Positions 18,401 to 26,408 of a stretch of DNA of 44,338 nucleotides are shown here, piece by piece. Position 1 is the first letter of the stretch. Every line of letters starts with the position of its first letter. Made by a program: the position numbers and the translations under genes. The notes beneath the pieces are model-generated. The model saw only the letters and a list, made by a program, of their open reading frames with translations. It was not told the DNA's origin and ran no database searches. The DNA comes from a virus, in the IMG/VR virus record IMGVR_UViG_3300046718_000034, positions 1-44,338 of that record. One strand, given 5' to 3'.

Positions 18401-19691
18401 ACAGGGCAGCAACCGCTTCGTGCGTGGAGCCACCAGCATTGCTCCTTGGTCCAACATTGCCATGCAAGAACTTGGCTCGACAGGAAGTGCAATAGGCAGG
18501 CGACCATTTGGTTCAGCCGTAACGATGGCAACAGGACTTGGATCGTTGGCTGCACTGGAAATCCTGACACACATGCGTAGCCAAGCGCACATGGACTTCT
18601 TGCAGAACCAACTCAGCACGCAACAGCGTGAAGCAAACGTCGCACTTGCACTGAACAGTGATCCAACCAAGCCAACGATGATCCCTCTGCCGCGTAGTGT
18701 GCGCGCAGGCTACGCATTCATGCTCGACGTAATGTCAAAGGCAATCAACACCGTGGCTGCATACCACGATCCAGTCACGTTCAATGGTGTGTGGGAGGGA
18801 TTGAAGGACTTCCTTGGTGGTCACATTACTACCAGCAACGCAATGGCAATGCAGAATGCTGGTGCAGACATGTTCGATTTTATCAACCCACCACCATACC
18901 TTGGTCACTTGGACTATCATGCCATGATCCAAAATGGATTGGCAAACCTACCAAGTGCATTCCACGGTGTAGGGTCTGGACCAATTGACAAGACGATACC
19001 AGGAGAAGCACCTGCTACGATGTGGGACTCGAAGCCAATGGAGATTTTTAAGAACATACTATCAAACACGCTCGGTGCAGCAGCGGCCACGGTATTCAAC
19101 ACGACAGGTAACATATCACGCTACCAGACGCAGGGGCATTCATTCTTGGACAGCGTTGGAATGGCTGGCAGAGATTGGTTGCAGACTGCACGCGAAAGCA
19201 ACATGGCAACCAGCAACATGCCGTGGGAGACAACGATCCGGTTATCTATGCGTCCGCCAATTGCTGAGGCACTCTCACCGACGCTCCTTAATCTCAAAGC
19301 ACTTCCTCCCATGCCTAAGCCGTCACAGGCAGGTATTGCAGGTGGTAGATCACCTGTGCCTGTGATTACAACTGGTGAGGAACTTGTTTCACACGATCCA
19401 GCTATGATAAACATGTTGCAGATCGCACATGCATATGGACAGCGGATTGACCAAGCAATGCTCCCAATCAAAGCTATCCAAGCAGAGATGGGATCAGTGT
19501 CAAAGTATGGTATGAACCCACAGGATAGGCGGGAATGGCTGAACCAGGCAACACGTAATATGGCTGACCATTATAAATTGGTTCAGGCATACACAGGTGA
19601 CATGTATAATGTGTTGAGTAAGTTGGCGGGGAAACCAATCAGCAACCTCGGTGCCATCAAATGGAACCAGGGCACTGAGCAGTTCCGTTAA
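15474..19691 (+). CDS. Large internal virion protein (1405 aa), unknown
   Basis: The longest gene, last of the late operon. The N-terminal 330 residues are Pro/Thr/Ala-rich and contain three copies of a short DPR(T/A)(A/V)(V/L)F motif at residues 228, 271 and 289. A Gly/Leu/Ala hydrophobic stretch (WKTGLGLLTGLALVAAG) sits near residues 310-328. The remainder is mainly helical with a central DWNRTQWKQAHPDE region and a later IGRRPFGSAVTMATGLGSLAALEI stretch that may interact with membranes. Size and position fit the largest podovirus ejection protein (as T7 gp16), which spans the periplasm in infection. No lytic transglycosylase or peptidase signature was found. Only 81 bp separate its stop from the convergent DUF3987 gene, with only weak hairpins. 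Confidence 0.65.
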   Translation: MAELGTGTDSSGLLGGDDLTLAERLAIDKRALKTGTMMPNAVAAIAPSMAWRDPDLSYGAQYLPGAGLVEGIIGLGSYLGDKASALGNAALNAVKPEWGLHIPEPPEWMRKAGEHSAQLTADWQNSIDKWTGGALPKPDPTTPEGQVADIAGSAIGMGLGVTPGSWARTITGLLPRGTKTLGTMLMMPTGAPAETIPLQLGVATAQTAVDNAGVTTPVAGGQTTQPADPRTAVFGATQPPPTDATTQPDATAVAPTSPTPPPPTQVTPATDPRAVLFGAPASTTDQSDDPRAALFNQAAGPTFTQQGNTDTPLWKTGLGLLTGLALVAAGRRTHEMGTQISEAGREARFNDPAYAAKEQAYQADVISRGPNGTSLLPPGGSPTPAPTPQGNILHRGLVNTAQGLVNDTAQGQDYFRLTSADPAMAERLSAMYGNTYDARYQQDRTSNFLRTGHDEDTGITIPSMVDLLNDRASLPRDKADMLAEGLRAANEKNTRDWNRTQWKQAHPDEEPLHEDIAHDFIGHGTDFLDQKIAAMQADPQLAEMQERYKQIATGMPTIGEHPAYNFFSPSEAEDLRTIRPDYVPEQDINGRAVHPFGPRDTSAFTGQAQITSDPIRDMAAHVEQLYPQFARNRFNQEVKNHQMDNVQRVPGAAQSMTNVQAPTGAHASYYPTGGLPDVGGQARDPIVSVRTGTGVEYLRNDDPLTYHMMTNHSLGSARVALGSANTARRLYQQSTTGLGAAVLSGRITGIRTGIAEAIIGPLNAKPNMRAGLVDTALQRLSPGPRTTKVLQPLARGLDIPLNVPPVVASYFTGVGDRRIKNFADIFHPDATNIVNKQFRAAAGNAVVDAIHKMANDRWQQSTTRWLHEDLGITGAGSAVHLDAPGVVTGTRGGPFSNSPEGIRSLAANLAPRAYFSADWRGTKPFFISLRNAVGEALDHINDAGLDYSGRLNKNNPNISKEALRYNIRGLYGNPARQGSNRFVRGATSIAPWSNIAMQELGSTGSAIGRRPFGSAVTMATGLGSLAALEILTHMRSQAHMDFLQNQLSTQQREANVALALNSDPTKPTMIPLPRSVRAGYAFMLDVMSKAINTVAAYHDPVTFNGVWEGLKDFLGGHITTSNAMAMQNAGADMFDFINPPPYLGHLDYHAMIQNGLANLPSAFHGVGSGPIDKTIPGEAPATMWDSKPMEIFKNILSNTLGAAAATVFNTTGNISRYQTQGHSFLDSVGMAGRDWLQTARESNMATSNMPWETTIRLSMRPPIAEALSPTLLNLKALPPMPKPSQAGIAGGRSPVPVITTGEELVSHDPAMINMLQIAHAYGQRIDQAMLPIKAIQAEMGSVSKYGMNPQDRREWLNQATRNMADHYKLVQAYTGDMYNVLSKLAGKPISNLGAIKWNQGTEQFR

Positions 19692-19772
19692 CGTTCTCTG
19701 TAACGTGACACGATGACAATCGGAGCTTTACACTCCTGTTCATGGAACGTCGCACGAACCTGTGTATATACG

Positions 19773-21026
19773 CTAGACGAACTTCTCTAGAACCTGTTCA
19801 CCCAATCCCTTTGCCAACAAGCCACGTGTCCCTCGATAGAGTTCAGCAGGCTTGCCCTTCTCTTGCAGTGGATCGAGAAACTTCTGGATTGCACCGATCT
19901 CGTGTAGCACTTCCAGCAGTGCATTGAACTCAGCCAAGTCCAGATCACGTCTACACTTGCGCGACAGTTGGTAGCGTGGAATAGGGTCCATACCAGAACT
20001 GAGCAGTGCAGTCCTGATGGCATCCAGTGACGTTGCGAACTTGGTGCGAACTTCTGCACCCTCGAAGATCGTGCCACTGTCAGTTTTCACTGAGGCGACT
20101 AGATCACGTGCACGGATGATGTGGTTGTGATCGATGCGCCACGTGTCATCGTTGATGCAGAGCAGTGCAGCAACACGCAACACATGTGCATCCTCACGCG
20201 ACTCGAATGACTGTCTGAACGAGTCAAGCGAATGCGTTCGGTTGTTATACCACTTACGGAAAGTGGACATGGCGCCGTCAGTCAACAGGATGGGATCAGA
20301 GTTGCGTGCTCGCTCACGTATCCTGCGTAGGTCGTCCAGTAACCAGCTACGCTCATCAGCCGTGTCATCGTTGTCAGGCCACGGTATCTTGTGCTTCGGC
20401 TGATTGCTGATCACGAACAGACAGCGTGACGTGAAGCCACCCTCTACCACATTGGGGTTGACTGTTTTGAGCAACCAGATCGGTGTGCTCGCACTCAGGA
20501 AGCTGAACCAGACGTTACGTTGGAAGCATTCCCCTCGTGCGATGGTGCCACCACCATGCCTGTGCGATGGACAATCATAGAGGTCAGTAAGGAGTGTAGG
20601 CATGTTGGCGATGTATCGTTCGGTTCCGAGGAACACAGCAAGTTCTGGTATGGCAACACAGAGTTGCGCGGTTCCATACTCCATAGTCCGCTCATGGAGT
20701 AGATCATCCAACTTCTCCGCAGTTACCTTGGCATCCAAGAAGCCACACTCAGGGTCATCGCTCAACACTTGTCGCACGAGCCTGCCAGCAGTGGTCACGC
20801 TCGTAGTCTTACGAGCAACGCCACTCTCACCGATCAGCACAAGGAAGATGTTGAGGTAGACAGGTGCACGTGGCCGGGCAACGTAGATAGATCGACCGCA
20901 CACACCTGCTATAGCCCACAGCCCACACCACCAATCGAATGAGTAGGCTGTCTCCTGACGCTTCATGAACCGCAGATAGCGGCCCATGAAGCTGTCAGCA
21001 GGGACTAGCTTATCGTATCGCATCAT
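19773..21026 (-). CDS. DUF3987-like replicative helicase/primase ATPase
   Basis: 417 aa. Walker A is GESGVARKTT at residues 66-75, after the hydrophobic strand YLNIFLVLI. The IPELAVFLG strand (about 125-133) is a likely Walker B equivalent, and SFLSASTPIWLL near 175 resembles the sensor strand of this family. DUF3987 proteins are found in phage and plasmid replication modules and are thought to act as helicase or primase-helicase partners. Here it is the last gene of the replication operon, right after the polymerase. Alternative ATGs lie at 21026 and 21023; the ribosome site is weak. Assignment is by motif pattern and context. Confidence 0.7.
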   Translation of the reverse strand: MMRYDKLVPADSFMGRYLRFMKRQETAYSFDWWCGLWAIAGVCGRSIYVARPRAPVYLNIFLVLIGESGVARKTTSVTTAGRLVRQVLSDDPECGFLDAKVTAEKLDDLLHERTMEYGTAQLCVAIPELAVFLGTERYIANMPTLLTDLYDCPSHRHGGGTIARGECFQRNVWFSFLSASTPIWLLKTVNPNVVEGGFTSRCLFVISNQPKHKIPWPDNDDTADERSWLLDDLRRIRERARNSDPILLTDGAMSTFRKWYNNRTHSLDSFRQSFESREDAHVLRVAALLCINDDTWRIDHNHIIRARDLVASVKTDSGTIFEGAEVRTKFATSLDAIRTALLSSGMDPIPRYQLSRKCRRDLDLAEFNALLEVLHEIGAIQKFLDPLQEKGKPAELYRGTRGLLAKGLGEQVLEKFV

Positions 21027-21059
21027 AGAAATGGATCACTGTGCCATCCCACAGAAACA

Positions 21060-23561
21060 CTACTTCACCTTCTGTATAGTGGACCAGCGATGTATCCCAT
21101 CTGGCCCAGCCACCGATACCCCCAACTCTGCTGGGACAATCAGTGGTTCCGGCTTGTCCATCTTGGACAGACGGTTCTTTACAGAGTTGATCCATATAGG
21201 CTGCTCCGCATGTTTCTTCATGATGTGCCTGACAAGCTCACCATCCTCATGTCGATTGAGCGCAATGTTCGCATCGTGGACGTTGATCAGGATGCGAGCA
21301 GTTGGTGGCCAATCAGGATCGTGGTGACACTTGTAGATGACAGAACTTGTCCAGTCTCCATTGATTGACTGCGGTTCAAAAGCCACGATGCTGTCTAGTG
21401 CTGCATCGTCCCAACGTTCTAGTAGCAACCATCGTCGTCCGAGGCATGTTGTAATAGCACGGTCCCTACGAACGAGTGCAACCAAGTCATCCCACCACAC
21501 GGTGATTTCAGGAGTTGCCATGTGGTATAGTCGGTATGATTGCTCAGCTTCGACAGATGATAGGCCAGTGACCGTGGCGAGTTTGAGGGGAGCCATCCGG
21601 TAGTTGAGACCGTGGCGGCATCGCTTAGCGATATATCGAATGGTAGGCTTGCCGCCTCCATCGCGATCGAACTTCGGAACTTGCTCATACTCCACCTTGA
21701 ACATCGTTGAAGCCAAAGCACAATGCGCATCATACGAGCCAGGATGCAAGCGTGCTCTCTCGAATTGTTCCTTCCACACAGGAATGTCAGCAAGATAGGC
21801 GACGATACGAGCCTCGATCTGGCTCATGTCGTAGTAGCTGAACTCCCACCCCTGGGGCGCCACAAACATACCCTTGGCTCCCTCGGGGATGTTCTGCATG
21901 TTAAGGCCACTGCCCCACTTGGTTTGGGCGCTTGACAATCTACCTGGGGCAGATGCTACTCCGGTTTGCTTGTATTCACATCGCCAGCGTCCGTCTGGGT
22001 CGGGCTGGGCGTTGACGTATGTCGAGACGAATTTGGCTTCGAGTAGGTATTGATCAATGGCTGCGATAGCGTCTCTAGCGAGTGGTGGAGTTCTCGGATG
22101 CCTTCTAATACGTTCTCTATTTTCCTTATCTGTGCTCGTTCCTCGTCCGACCAAGTGCAGGTCAGTAAAGAGGAGCGTAGCAAGCTGAGAAGGACTGCGG
22201 GGATTAAATTCGTAATCTGCAATGCCAGTTGCTGCACGAGCCTTGACTTGACATAGCGTTCTTGCAGCTTCCAGTGATCGTCCGAGTTCATCTGAGAATT
22301 GGGCTTTGAGTCGTTCATCTGTGCTCACTCCGTTGATGGTCATCTCAACCAACTCAGGCTGCAAACGCATGACGTGGTTGAAGAACCTCTCACTCAGACC
22401 AGCCTGTTGCAATTCTGTTTCTAGCTTCTCAGCCACCATGCGTGTGATACAGCAGTCCTTCACGTTATATTGCCAGAAGGCATCAATGTCTCCTTCCTCT
22501 TTCCAGAGTTGGCCTTCGTCTTTGTAGTAGGGATGATCGGTATACTGGGCAGTGAGGAAGCCCAAATCATGTGGCAGTCCTGGATATAGGTAATGATGTG
22601 CGAGCATCGTGTCGAACCAATGCGCGTGCACACGAATGCGGTCCTTGAACCAGAGCCACGATGCATCATAATGGCCATTCTGCGCCACGTATTGCAAAGC
22701 AGAATTCGATAGAAGTGCTTGTAGTTCAAGCCTGATCTGACGCTCCTGTGCCAGTGTATAATGGTTCTCCCCCTGACTACGAAAGTTGATGCATATACCG
22801 ATCTCATTTGAAGGTGCGAAGCCAACACATGCTGTCTCACCAGCCATAGTCTCAATGTCATAGGCAATTGGCGTGGTGACTGTCTGTGCATAGCGTATGA
22901 AATCGAGCGTCTCACGATAGGTTGGATTGATGAGAGATTCAATGTGTGGAACGTGGAACTCACCCTTCATCAAGCGTTGCAACTTGTTCAGGTCCATGCG
23001 GAACACAATCTCCATACGCGGTTCACGCATCACGTGGGCGGGGTTGTAGGTTGCCAAGACCTGCATGCGACGATTGCCAATGTCCACTGGAAATACCGAC
23101 CCTCGCGCCTTGGTAATAGTTTCATATCCCACCAAGGCGTGCAGTGCATAGCTTCCCAATGCCACAACATATTGCAGATTGGGCAACCGACTGAGTTCTT
23201 CGAGAAGTATATGGCGCCACATGGAGCGTTCTTGCTTCGTGAGTGTGATCTTCTCTTGTCGCTCATTGAGTTCAATCCCCTCCGCAGCACTGACCAACTT
23301 GCGTTTGACAACATTGGTTACATACACGTCGTTGCGTGTGATGCGGTCTTTGCGTAGCACGTCCCATAGATATTTGCCTGAGCCACCGATGAGTGGGGTG
23401 TGCTGCTGCAACTCACGCTCACCCGGTGCCTCAGCAACGATAGCGATTGTGGCGTCTAGCTTACCGCCGCAACCACAATCAAAAGAAAGACCAGCGGCAC
23501 CCACAACTGCATTGAGTTCATGATTCATCTCCTGAATGTTCTTGACTGGCGCAATCATCAT
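21060..23561 (-). CDS. polA: Fusion of uracil-DNA glycosylase-like domain and family A DNA polymerase
   Basis: 833 aa; AAGGAG sits 9 bases before the ATG. Residues 1-190 form a UDG-superfamily domain: VAEAPGE (42-48), a core strand YVVALGS (131-137), and TYNPAHVMR (171-179) where families 4/5 usually have HP. Only two N-terminal Cys (29, 31) are present, so the iron-sulphur cluster seems incomplete. Residues 230-390 are a 3'-5' exonuclease with all motifs: D235xE237, N295...D299, Y365xxxD369. The polymerase has motif A YYDMSQIEAR (D578), motif B with R642, K646 and H650 in the position of the nucleotide-selecting aromatic, and motif C VHDA (D763) with Ala instead of Glu. It is the phage replicase; the UDG part may be catalytically weak. 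Confidence 0.9.
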   Translation of the reverse strand: MMIAPVKNIQEMNHELNAVVGAAGLSFDCGCGGKLDATIAIVAEAPGERELQQHTPLIGGSGKYLWDVLRKDRITRNDVYVTNVVKRKLVSAAEGIELNERQEKITLTKQERSMWRHILLEELSRLPNLQYVVALGSYALHALVGYETITKARGSVFPVDIGNRRMQVLATYNPAHVMREPRMEIVFRMDLNKLQRLMKGEFHVPHIESLINPTYRETLDFIRYAQTVTTPIAYDIETMAGETACVGFAPSNEIGICINFRSQGENHYTLAQERQIRLELQALLSNSALQYVAQNGHYDASWLWFKDRIRVHAHWFDTMLAHHYLYPGLPHDLGFLTAQYTDHPYYKDEGQLWKEEGDIDAFWQYNVKDCCITRMVAEKLETELQQAGLSERFFNHVMRLQPELVEMTINGVSTDERLKAQFSDELGRSLEAARTLCQVKARAATGIADYEFNPRSPSQLATLLFTDLHLVGRGTSTDKENRERIRRHPRTPPLARDAIAAIDQYLLEAKFVSTYVNAQPDPDGRWRCEYKQTGVASAPGRLSSAQTKWGSGLNMQNIPEGAKGMFVAPQGWEFSYYDMSQIEARIVAYLADIPVWKEQFERARLHPGSYDAHCALASTMFKVEYEQVPKFDRDGGGKPTIRYIAKRCRHGLNYRMAPLKLATVTGLSSVEAEQSYRLYHMATPEITVWWDDLVALVRRDRAITTCLGRRWLLLERWDDAALDSIVAFEPQSINGDWTSSVIYKCHHDPDWPPTARILINVHDANIALNRHEDGELVRHIMKKHAEQPIWINSVKNRLSKMDKPEPLIVPAELGVSVAGPDGIHRWSTIQKVK

Positions 23562-23581
23562 AGGTGCCGCTCCTTCATGTA

Positions 23582-24127
23582 TTAGGCGCGTCTCTTTCCG
23601 ATAGGACGCCGTTGACCCGACATGTCAACGACGACCTCGCGAGGAGGGTTTCGTGCGGGCTTCTCCTCCTTCTGCTGCACAGGCTCCGGTTCTGGAACGC
23701 TGAGAGGATTGAAGCGAAGCCAATCAGGGCACTCTATAATGAGTGCATTACCCTCAACAATGAAGCTTATTGGTTGTGATGGAACAGGACACTCGTTGAG
23801 CACGTAATGATTGAACCGCTCAATGGTTACAGAGATGGCGACGCCTTGGTTCGTTTCTCCACCTCTGGTTAATCTGGCAGCAACATAACCTTTTTCGTCA
23901 AGCACAAGCTGCAAGAAGCCCTTGTCGCTATCAGTGCCTTCGAGGACGCCAATATAGAACCTATCTTCTGTCCAACCGAGCACGTTCAAGAGTGCTCTGT
24001 TGATACGGAACGCTACACTGCGTGCCTTGTGTAACTTACCATCCGCAAGATAGGCTCCCATCGTGACGTTGGGTTCGTGTATATTTGCAAGTCCCAATCT
24101 ACTCTTTACGATCTTAGTAAACGCCAT
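23582..24127 (-). CDS. Unknown early protein between helicase and polymerase
   Basis: 181 aa from the ATG at 24127, with AAGGAGAC upstream; the longer frame to 24217 lacks a ribosome site and would run into the helicase stop. Alternating strands up to residue 125 (SVAFRINRALLNVLGW, FYIGVLEGTD, GFLQLVLDEKGYVAARL) suggest a compact alpha/beta or beta fold, followed by a Pro/Glu/Lys/Arg-rich tail (PEPEPVQQKEEKPARNPP) with a basic end. Placed within the replication operon 20 bp upstream of the polymerase gene; a polymerase or helicase accessory role is possible but unproven. Confidence 0.65.
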   Translation of the reverse strand: MAFTKIVKSRLGLANIHEPNVTMGAYLADGKLHKARSVAFRINRALLNVLGWTEDRFYIGVLEGTDSDKGFLQLVLDEKGYVAARLTRGGETNQGVAISVTIERFNHYVLNECPVPSQPISFIVEGNALIIECPDWLRFNPLSVPEPEPVQQKEEKPARNPPREVVVDMSGQRRPIGKRRA

Positions 24128-24146
24128 TTGCATGTCTCCTTGATTG

Positions 24147-25481
24147 CTATCCAACGAATTTAGTGCTCTTAGCCATACTCTGCATGTCACAGAACACAGT
24201 GCAGTGCTCCCGAGCACGAGTGATAGCAGTGTAGAAATTTCGACGGGACTGACCCCATAGCGTACTTTTGTTCAAGACATAACATACGTGTTTCACCTCT
24301 GATCCCTGCATCTTATGACAAGTCAACACGTATGCATGGTCAATGTTCCTTCGTGGATCACCTTCACGCACACTGCCATCAGGGAACACCTGAACGAGTA
24401 GTGGTGGCACGATGACACTGCGATCCAAGAAGTCGATCTCTACGCTACCCTCCTCATAGTTGATGTTGATGACCGTACCGACTTCACCATTGAACGCATA
24501 CGTTTCACCGTCGCCCATGTCGTATGTATTCGCAGTGTAGACCACCTTGCTTCCCACTTGCACACGGATCGGTGGAGGCTGCTCACTACCAATGCGGTAG
24601 CGTGGCAGTTCGATGAATGGACGAGTGCGATCCCAGAAGATGGATTGGATAATCAGGTTCAACTTCTGTGTGCCAACCCATGACTTGTTCATGCAAGTTA
24701 CGATTTGGTGGTCGGTGTCTGCGTAACTGTGTCCTGCTGCAAGGGACACTTCGACGAACTCTTGCACTGCACGAACAGGCTGATCTGTTTGTCTGAGCAC
24801 GAAGTCGTCACTTCCACGTGGCATCTTGCCTTGCAGTATGAGCGCACCATTTCGAGCAATCCCTGAACCAGCATCGTGGCGGTGTATGGTGTCAAGAGTG
24901 ATGCCACCGAACTTCTCCAACGCTGCCATGAATGCACTTGGCTTGTCATCCAGGCGTCTATCTTCCTCGATTGGCTTCAACTGGTTCACGTCACCGAACA
25001 TGCAGATGCGTGCACCTGCCTTCAATGCGTCGATCAGGTTACGGTGTATCTCCTGATTGACCATCGCGTATTCATCACACAGGATCGTATCGTAGTGGAA
25101 CTGCCTCAGTCGTGTATACTTCGGTCCAGTTGAGACCTTCACGAACTTCTTGTCGCCTGTATGCTCATCCTCAACTTCAACATCACGTGGCATGCCATAG
25201 CCGAGCATGCGATGGTTGGTCATTGCCTCCAATCCTGTCGCTTCACGAACACGCTTGGCAGCTTTGCCTGTTGGTGCACTGGCTTGTGTCGTGTATCCAG
25301 CACCCTGCAACCGCTTCGCAACCTCACGCATGAGCATCGTCTTGCCTGTGCCTGCTTTCCCTGTCACAGCAACGATGCGTCGTGTTACGTCACAACATGC
25401 AGCGATTGCTTCTTCTTGCTTCTCATCCCACGTGATGACAGGTGGGACGTTAAACATCTCGTTCAGGTTTGCATCTGACAT
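24147..25481 (-). CDS. RecD/Dda-like superfamily 1B DNA helicase
   Basis: 444 aa from ATG 25481 (AAGGAAC before it). Walker A is GKAGTGKT (residues 41-48), Walker B is ILCDEYAMV (about 130-138), motif III-like ICMFGDVNQLKP follows, and the C-terminal half has the UvrD-like ending YVLTCHKMQGSE and YTAITRARE. These are the hallmark motifs of 5'-3' helicases such as RecD and T4 Dda. It likely helps start replication or recombination by unwinding and moving past proteins. Its gene is next to the DUF669-like and Sak4-like recombination genes. Confidence 0.88.
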   Translation of the reverse strand: MSDANLNEMFNVPPVITWDEKQEEAIAACCDVTRRIVAVTGKAGTGKTMLMREVAKRLQGAGYTTQASAPTGKAAKRVREATGLEAMTNHRMLGYGMPRDVEVEDEHTGDKKFVKVSTGPKYTRLRQFHYDTILCDEYAMVNQEIHRNLIDALKAGARICMFGDVNQLKPIEEDRRLDDKPSAFMAALEKFGGITLDTIHRHDAGSGIARNGALILQGKMPRGSDDFVLRQTDQPVRAVQEFVEVSLAAGHSYADTDHQIVTCMNKSWVGTQKLNLIIQSIFWDRTRPFIELPRYRIGSEQPPPIRVQVGSKVVYTANTYDMGDGETYAFNGEVGTVININYEEGSVEIDFLDRSVIVPPLLVQVFPDGSVREGDPRRNIDHAYVLTCHKMQGSEVKHVCYVLNKSTLWGQSRRNFYTAITRAREHCTVFCDMQSMAKSTKFVG

Positions 25482-25517
25482 TGGCGTTCCTTGTGCACTG
25501 AAGCGCAACTGTGGGAA

Positions 25518-25547
25518 AGCCGCACCACTCGGGCGAATGGTGCGGCT
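25518..25547 (-). terminator. Intercistronic hairpin upstream of helicase gene
   Basis: A perfect 10-bp inverted repeat (AGCCGCACCA and TGGTGCGGCT, 10-base loop). In the minus direction it is followed by only TTTCCC, so it may be a weak terminator, a processing site or a stability element rather than a full stop. It separates the 97-aa gene from the helicase gene in one operon. Confidence 0.6.
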
Positions 25548-25555
25548 CCCTCTGC

Positions 25556-25849
25556 CTACGCGGCTATTGGTGCCGGTTGCCTCGGCTGTGACTGCCGTGC
25601 AACAGGCACGATACCGCGCAGATAGAACGCATGCGGATGGTTGCCACTCTCAACCAAGTCCATCACCTGTTCTGCACTGCGCTCGACTGACACGATCTTG
25701 ACGCGCTTCTTGTCGAACGTCATCGGCTGTCCATTCTCATCCACAATCTGGATGACGAAGAACGCAGACTTCGCTACACTTGGTGAACGCTTACGCTTCG
25801 GCTTCGGTTGGCCTTCGACTGCTTCGACGGCACGAGCTTGGACTGCCAT
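25556..25849 (-). CDS. Small basic protein, unknown
   Basis: 97 aa from ATG 25849 with GAGGAG upstream (the longer frame to 25864 is not preferred). It begins with a Lys/Arg-rich patch (PKPKRKRSPS, residues 16-25), then strands (KSAFFVIQIVDENGQPMTFD; RVKIVSVER), and a Gln/Pro/Ala end. Small basic proteins in this position often bind DNA. Its neighbours are the DUF669-like gene upstream and the RecD-like helicase downstream. Function not recognised. Confidence 0.6.
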   Translation of the reverse strand: MAVQARAVEAVEGQPKPKRKRSPSVAKSAFFVIQIVDENGQPMTFDKKRVKIVSVERSAEQVMDLVESGNHPHAFYLRGIVPVARQSQPRQPAPIAA

Positions 25850-25884
25850 TTGTGGTCTCCTCATGTTGGTAGCATCCTTGCATA

Positions 25885-26295
25885 CTACGGAGCGAGGACA
25901 CGTGCAATCTGTGCGCGCTGTTCTCCTTCATATTCCTGATGCGTGATTTCCACGGTGCATGTCAGACCGATCAGAGCATTCAGGTCAATGCTGCGTCCCA
26001 GTGGACCGCCACACCGCTCCATGAACACGCGCCACCGATGACGACTGACGGGCGTATCCTCCATCTGCAAGCGGTTGTAGGACAGCGTGGTGCCATCTGG
26101 ATCGCCATCCGTGTAGTCGGCAGGATAGTTGTCTGCATTGACCCTCATCATGATCTGCGCATAGTCCTTGCCCGATGTATTCGACGTGCGGCGCTGGGCA
26201 CCGATGATTTCGGCAGGGTATGGACCTACCGGAAGTGGCGGCGGCGGCTCCGCATTGGTGATGTCCTCCGAGAAAGTCAGGATCGTTCCGCTCAT
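25885..26295 (-). CDS. DUF669-like phage protein (possible ssDNA-binding)
   Basis: 136 aa, AAGGAG upstream of ATG 26295. Pattern of strands with a central SGKDYAQIMMRV and ending LTCTVEITHQEYEGEQRAQI resembles the DUF669 family. DUF669 proteins usually lie next to a Sak4-like RecA-fold ATPase and are considered candidates for single-strand-annealing or binding partners. Exactly this pairing is present here: the Sak4-like gene is immediately upstream. Pro-rich N-terminus (EPPPPLPVGPYP). Family call is by pattern and neighbour. Confidence 0.6.
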   Translation of the reverse strand: MSGTILTFSEDITNAEPPPPLPVGPYPAEIIGAQRRTSNTSGKDYAQIMMRVNADNYPADYTDGDPDGTTLSYNRLQMEDTPVSRHRWRVFMERCGGPLGRSIDLNALIGLTCTVEITHQEYEGEQRAQIARVLAP

Positions 26296-26333
26296 GTGTC
26301 TTGATCTCCTTGAGGATTGGTGTCACATATCCA

Positions 26334-26408
26334 TCGACGGATTACGATTGTCGCCCGTCGAGCCATTGCATGTAACTAGGCTGCGTGCTTCCTATTGTGC
26401 GCAGCCTA
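26334..26408. terminator. Two inverted repeats between Sak4-like and DUF669-like genes
   Basis: A 9-bp inverted repeat (TAGGCTGCG at 26377-26385, CGCAGCCTA at 26400-26408) has a T-run (ATTTTTTATT) on the plus-strand side only, and its right arm includes the stop codon of the Sak4-like gene. Further on, TCGACGG (26334-26340) pairs with CCGTCGA (26355-26361). On the minus transcript the first hairpin lacks a T-run. It could end antisense transcription from the plus strand or stabilise the minus mRNA. Confidence 0.5.

Noticed and set aside
15474-19691. Lytic transglycosylase domain in the 1405-aa protein
   Set aside because: No ES...GxxQ-type motif or other muramidase pattern was visible; only size and position resemble T7 gp16.
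23562-24217. A longer start (24217) for the gene between helicase and polymerase
   Set aside because: The region before ATG 24127 overlaps the helicase 3' end and has no ribosome site, while 24127 has AAGGAG at good distance.
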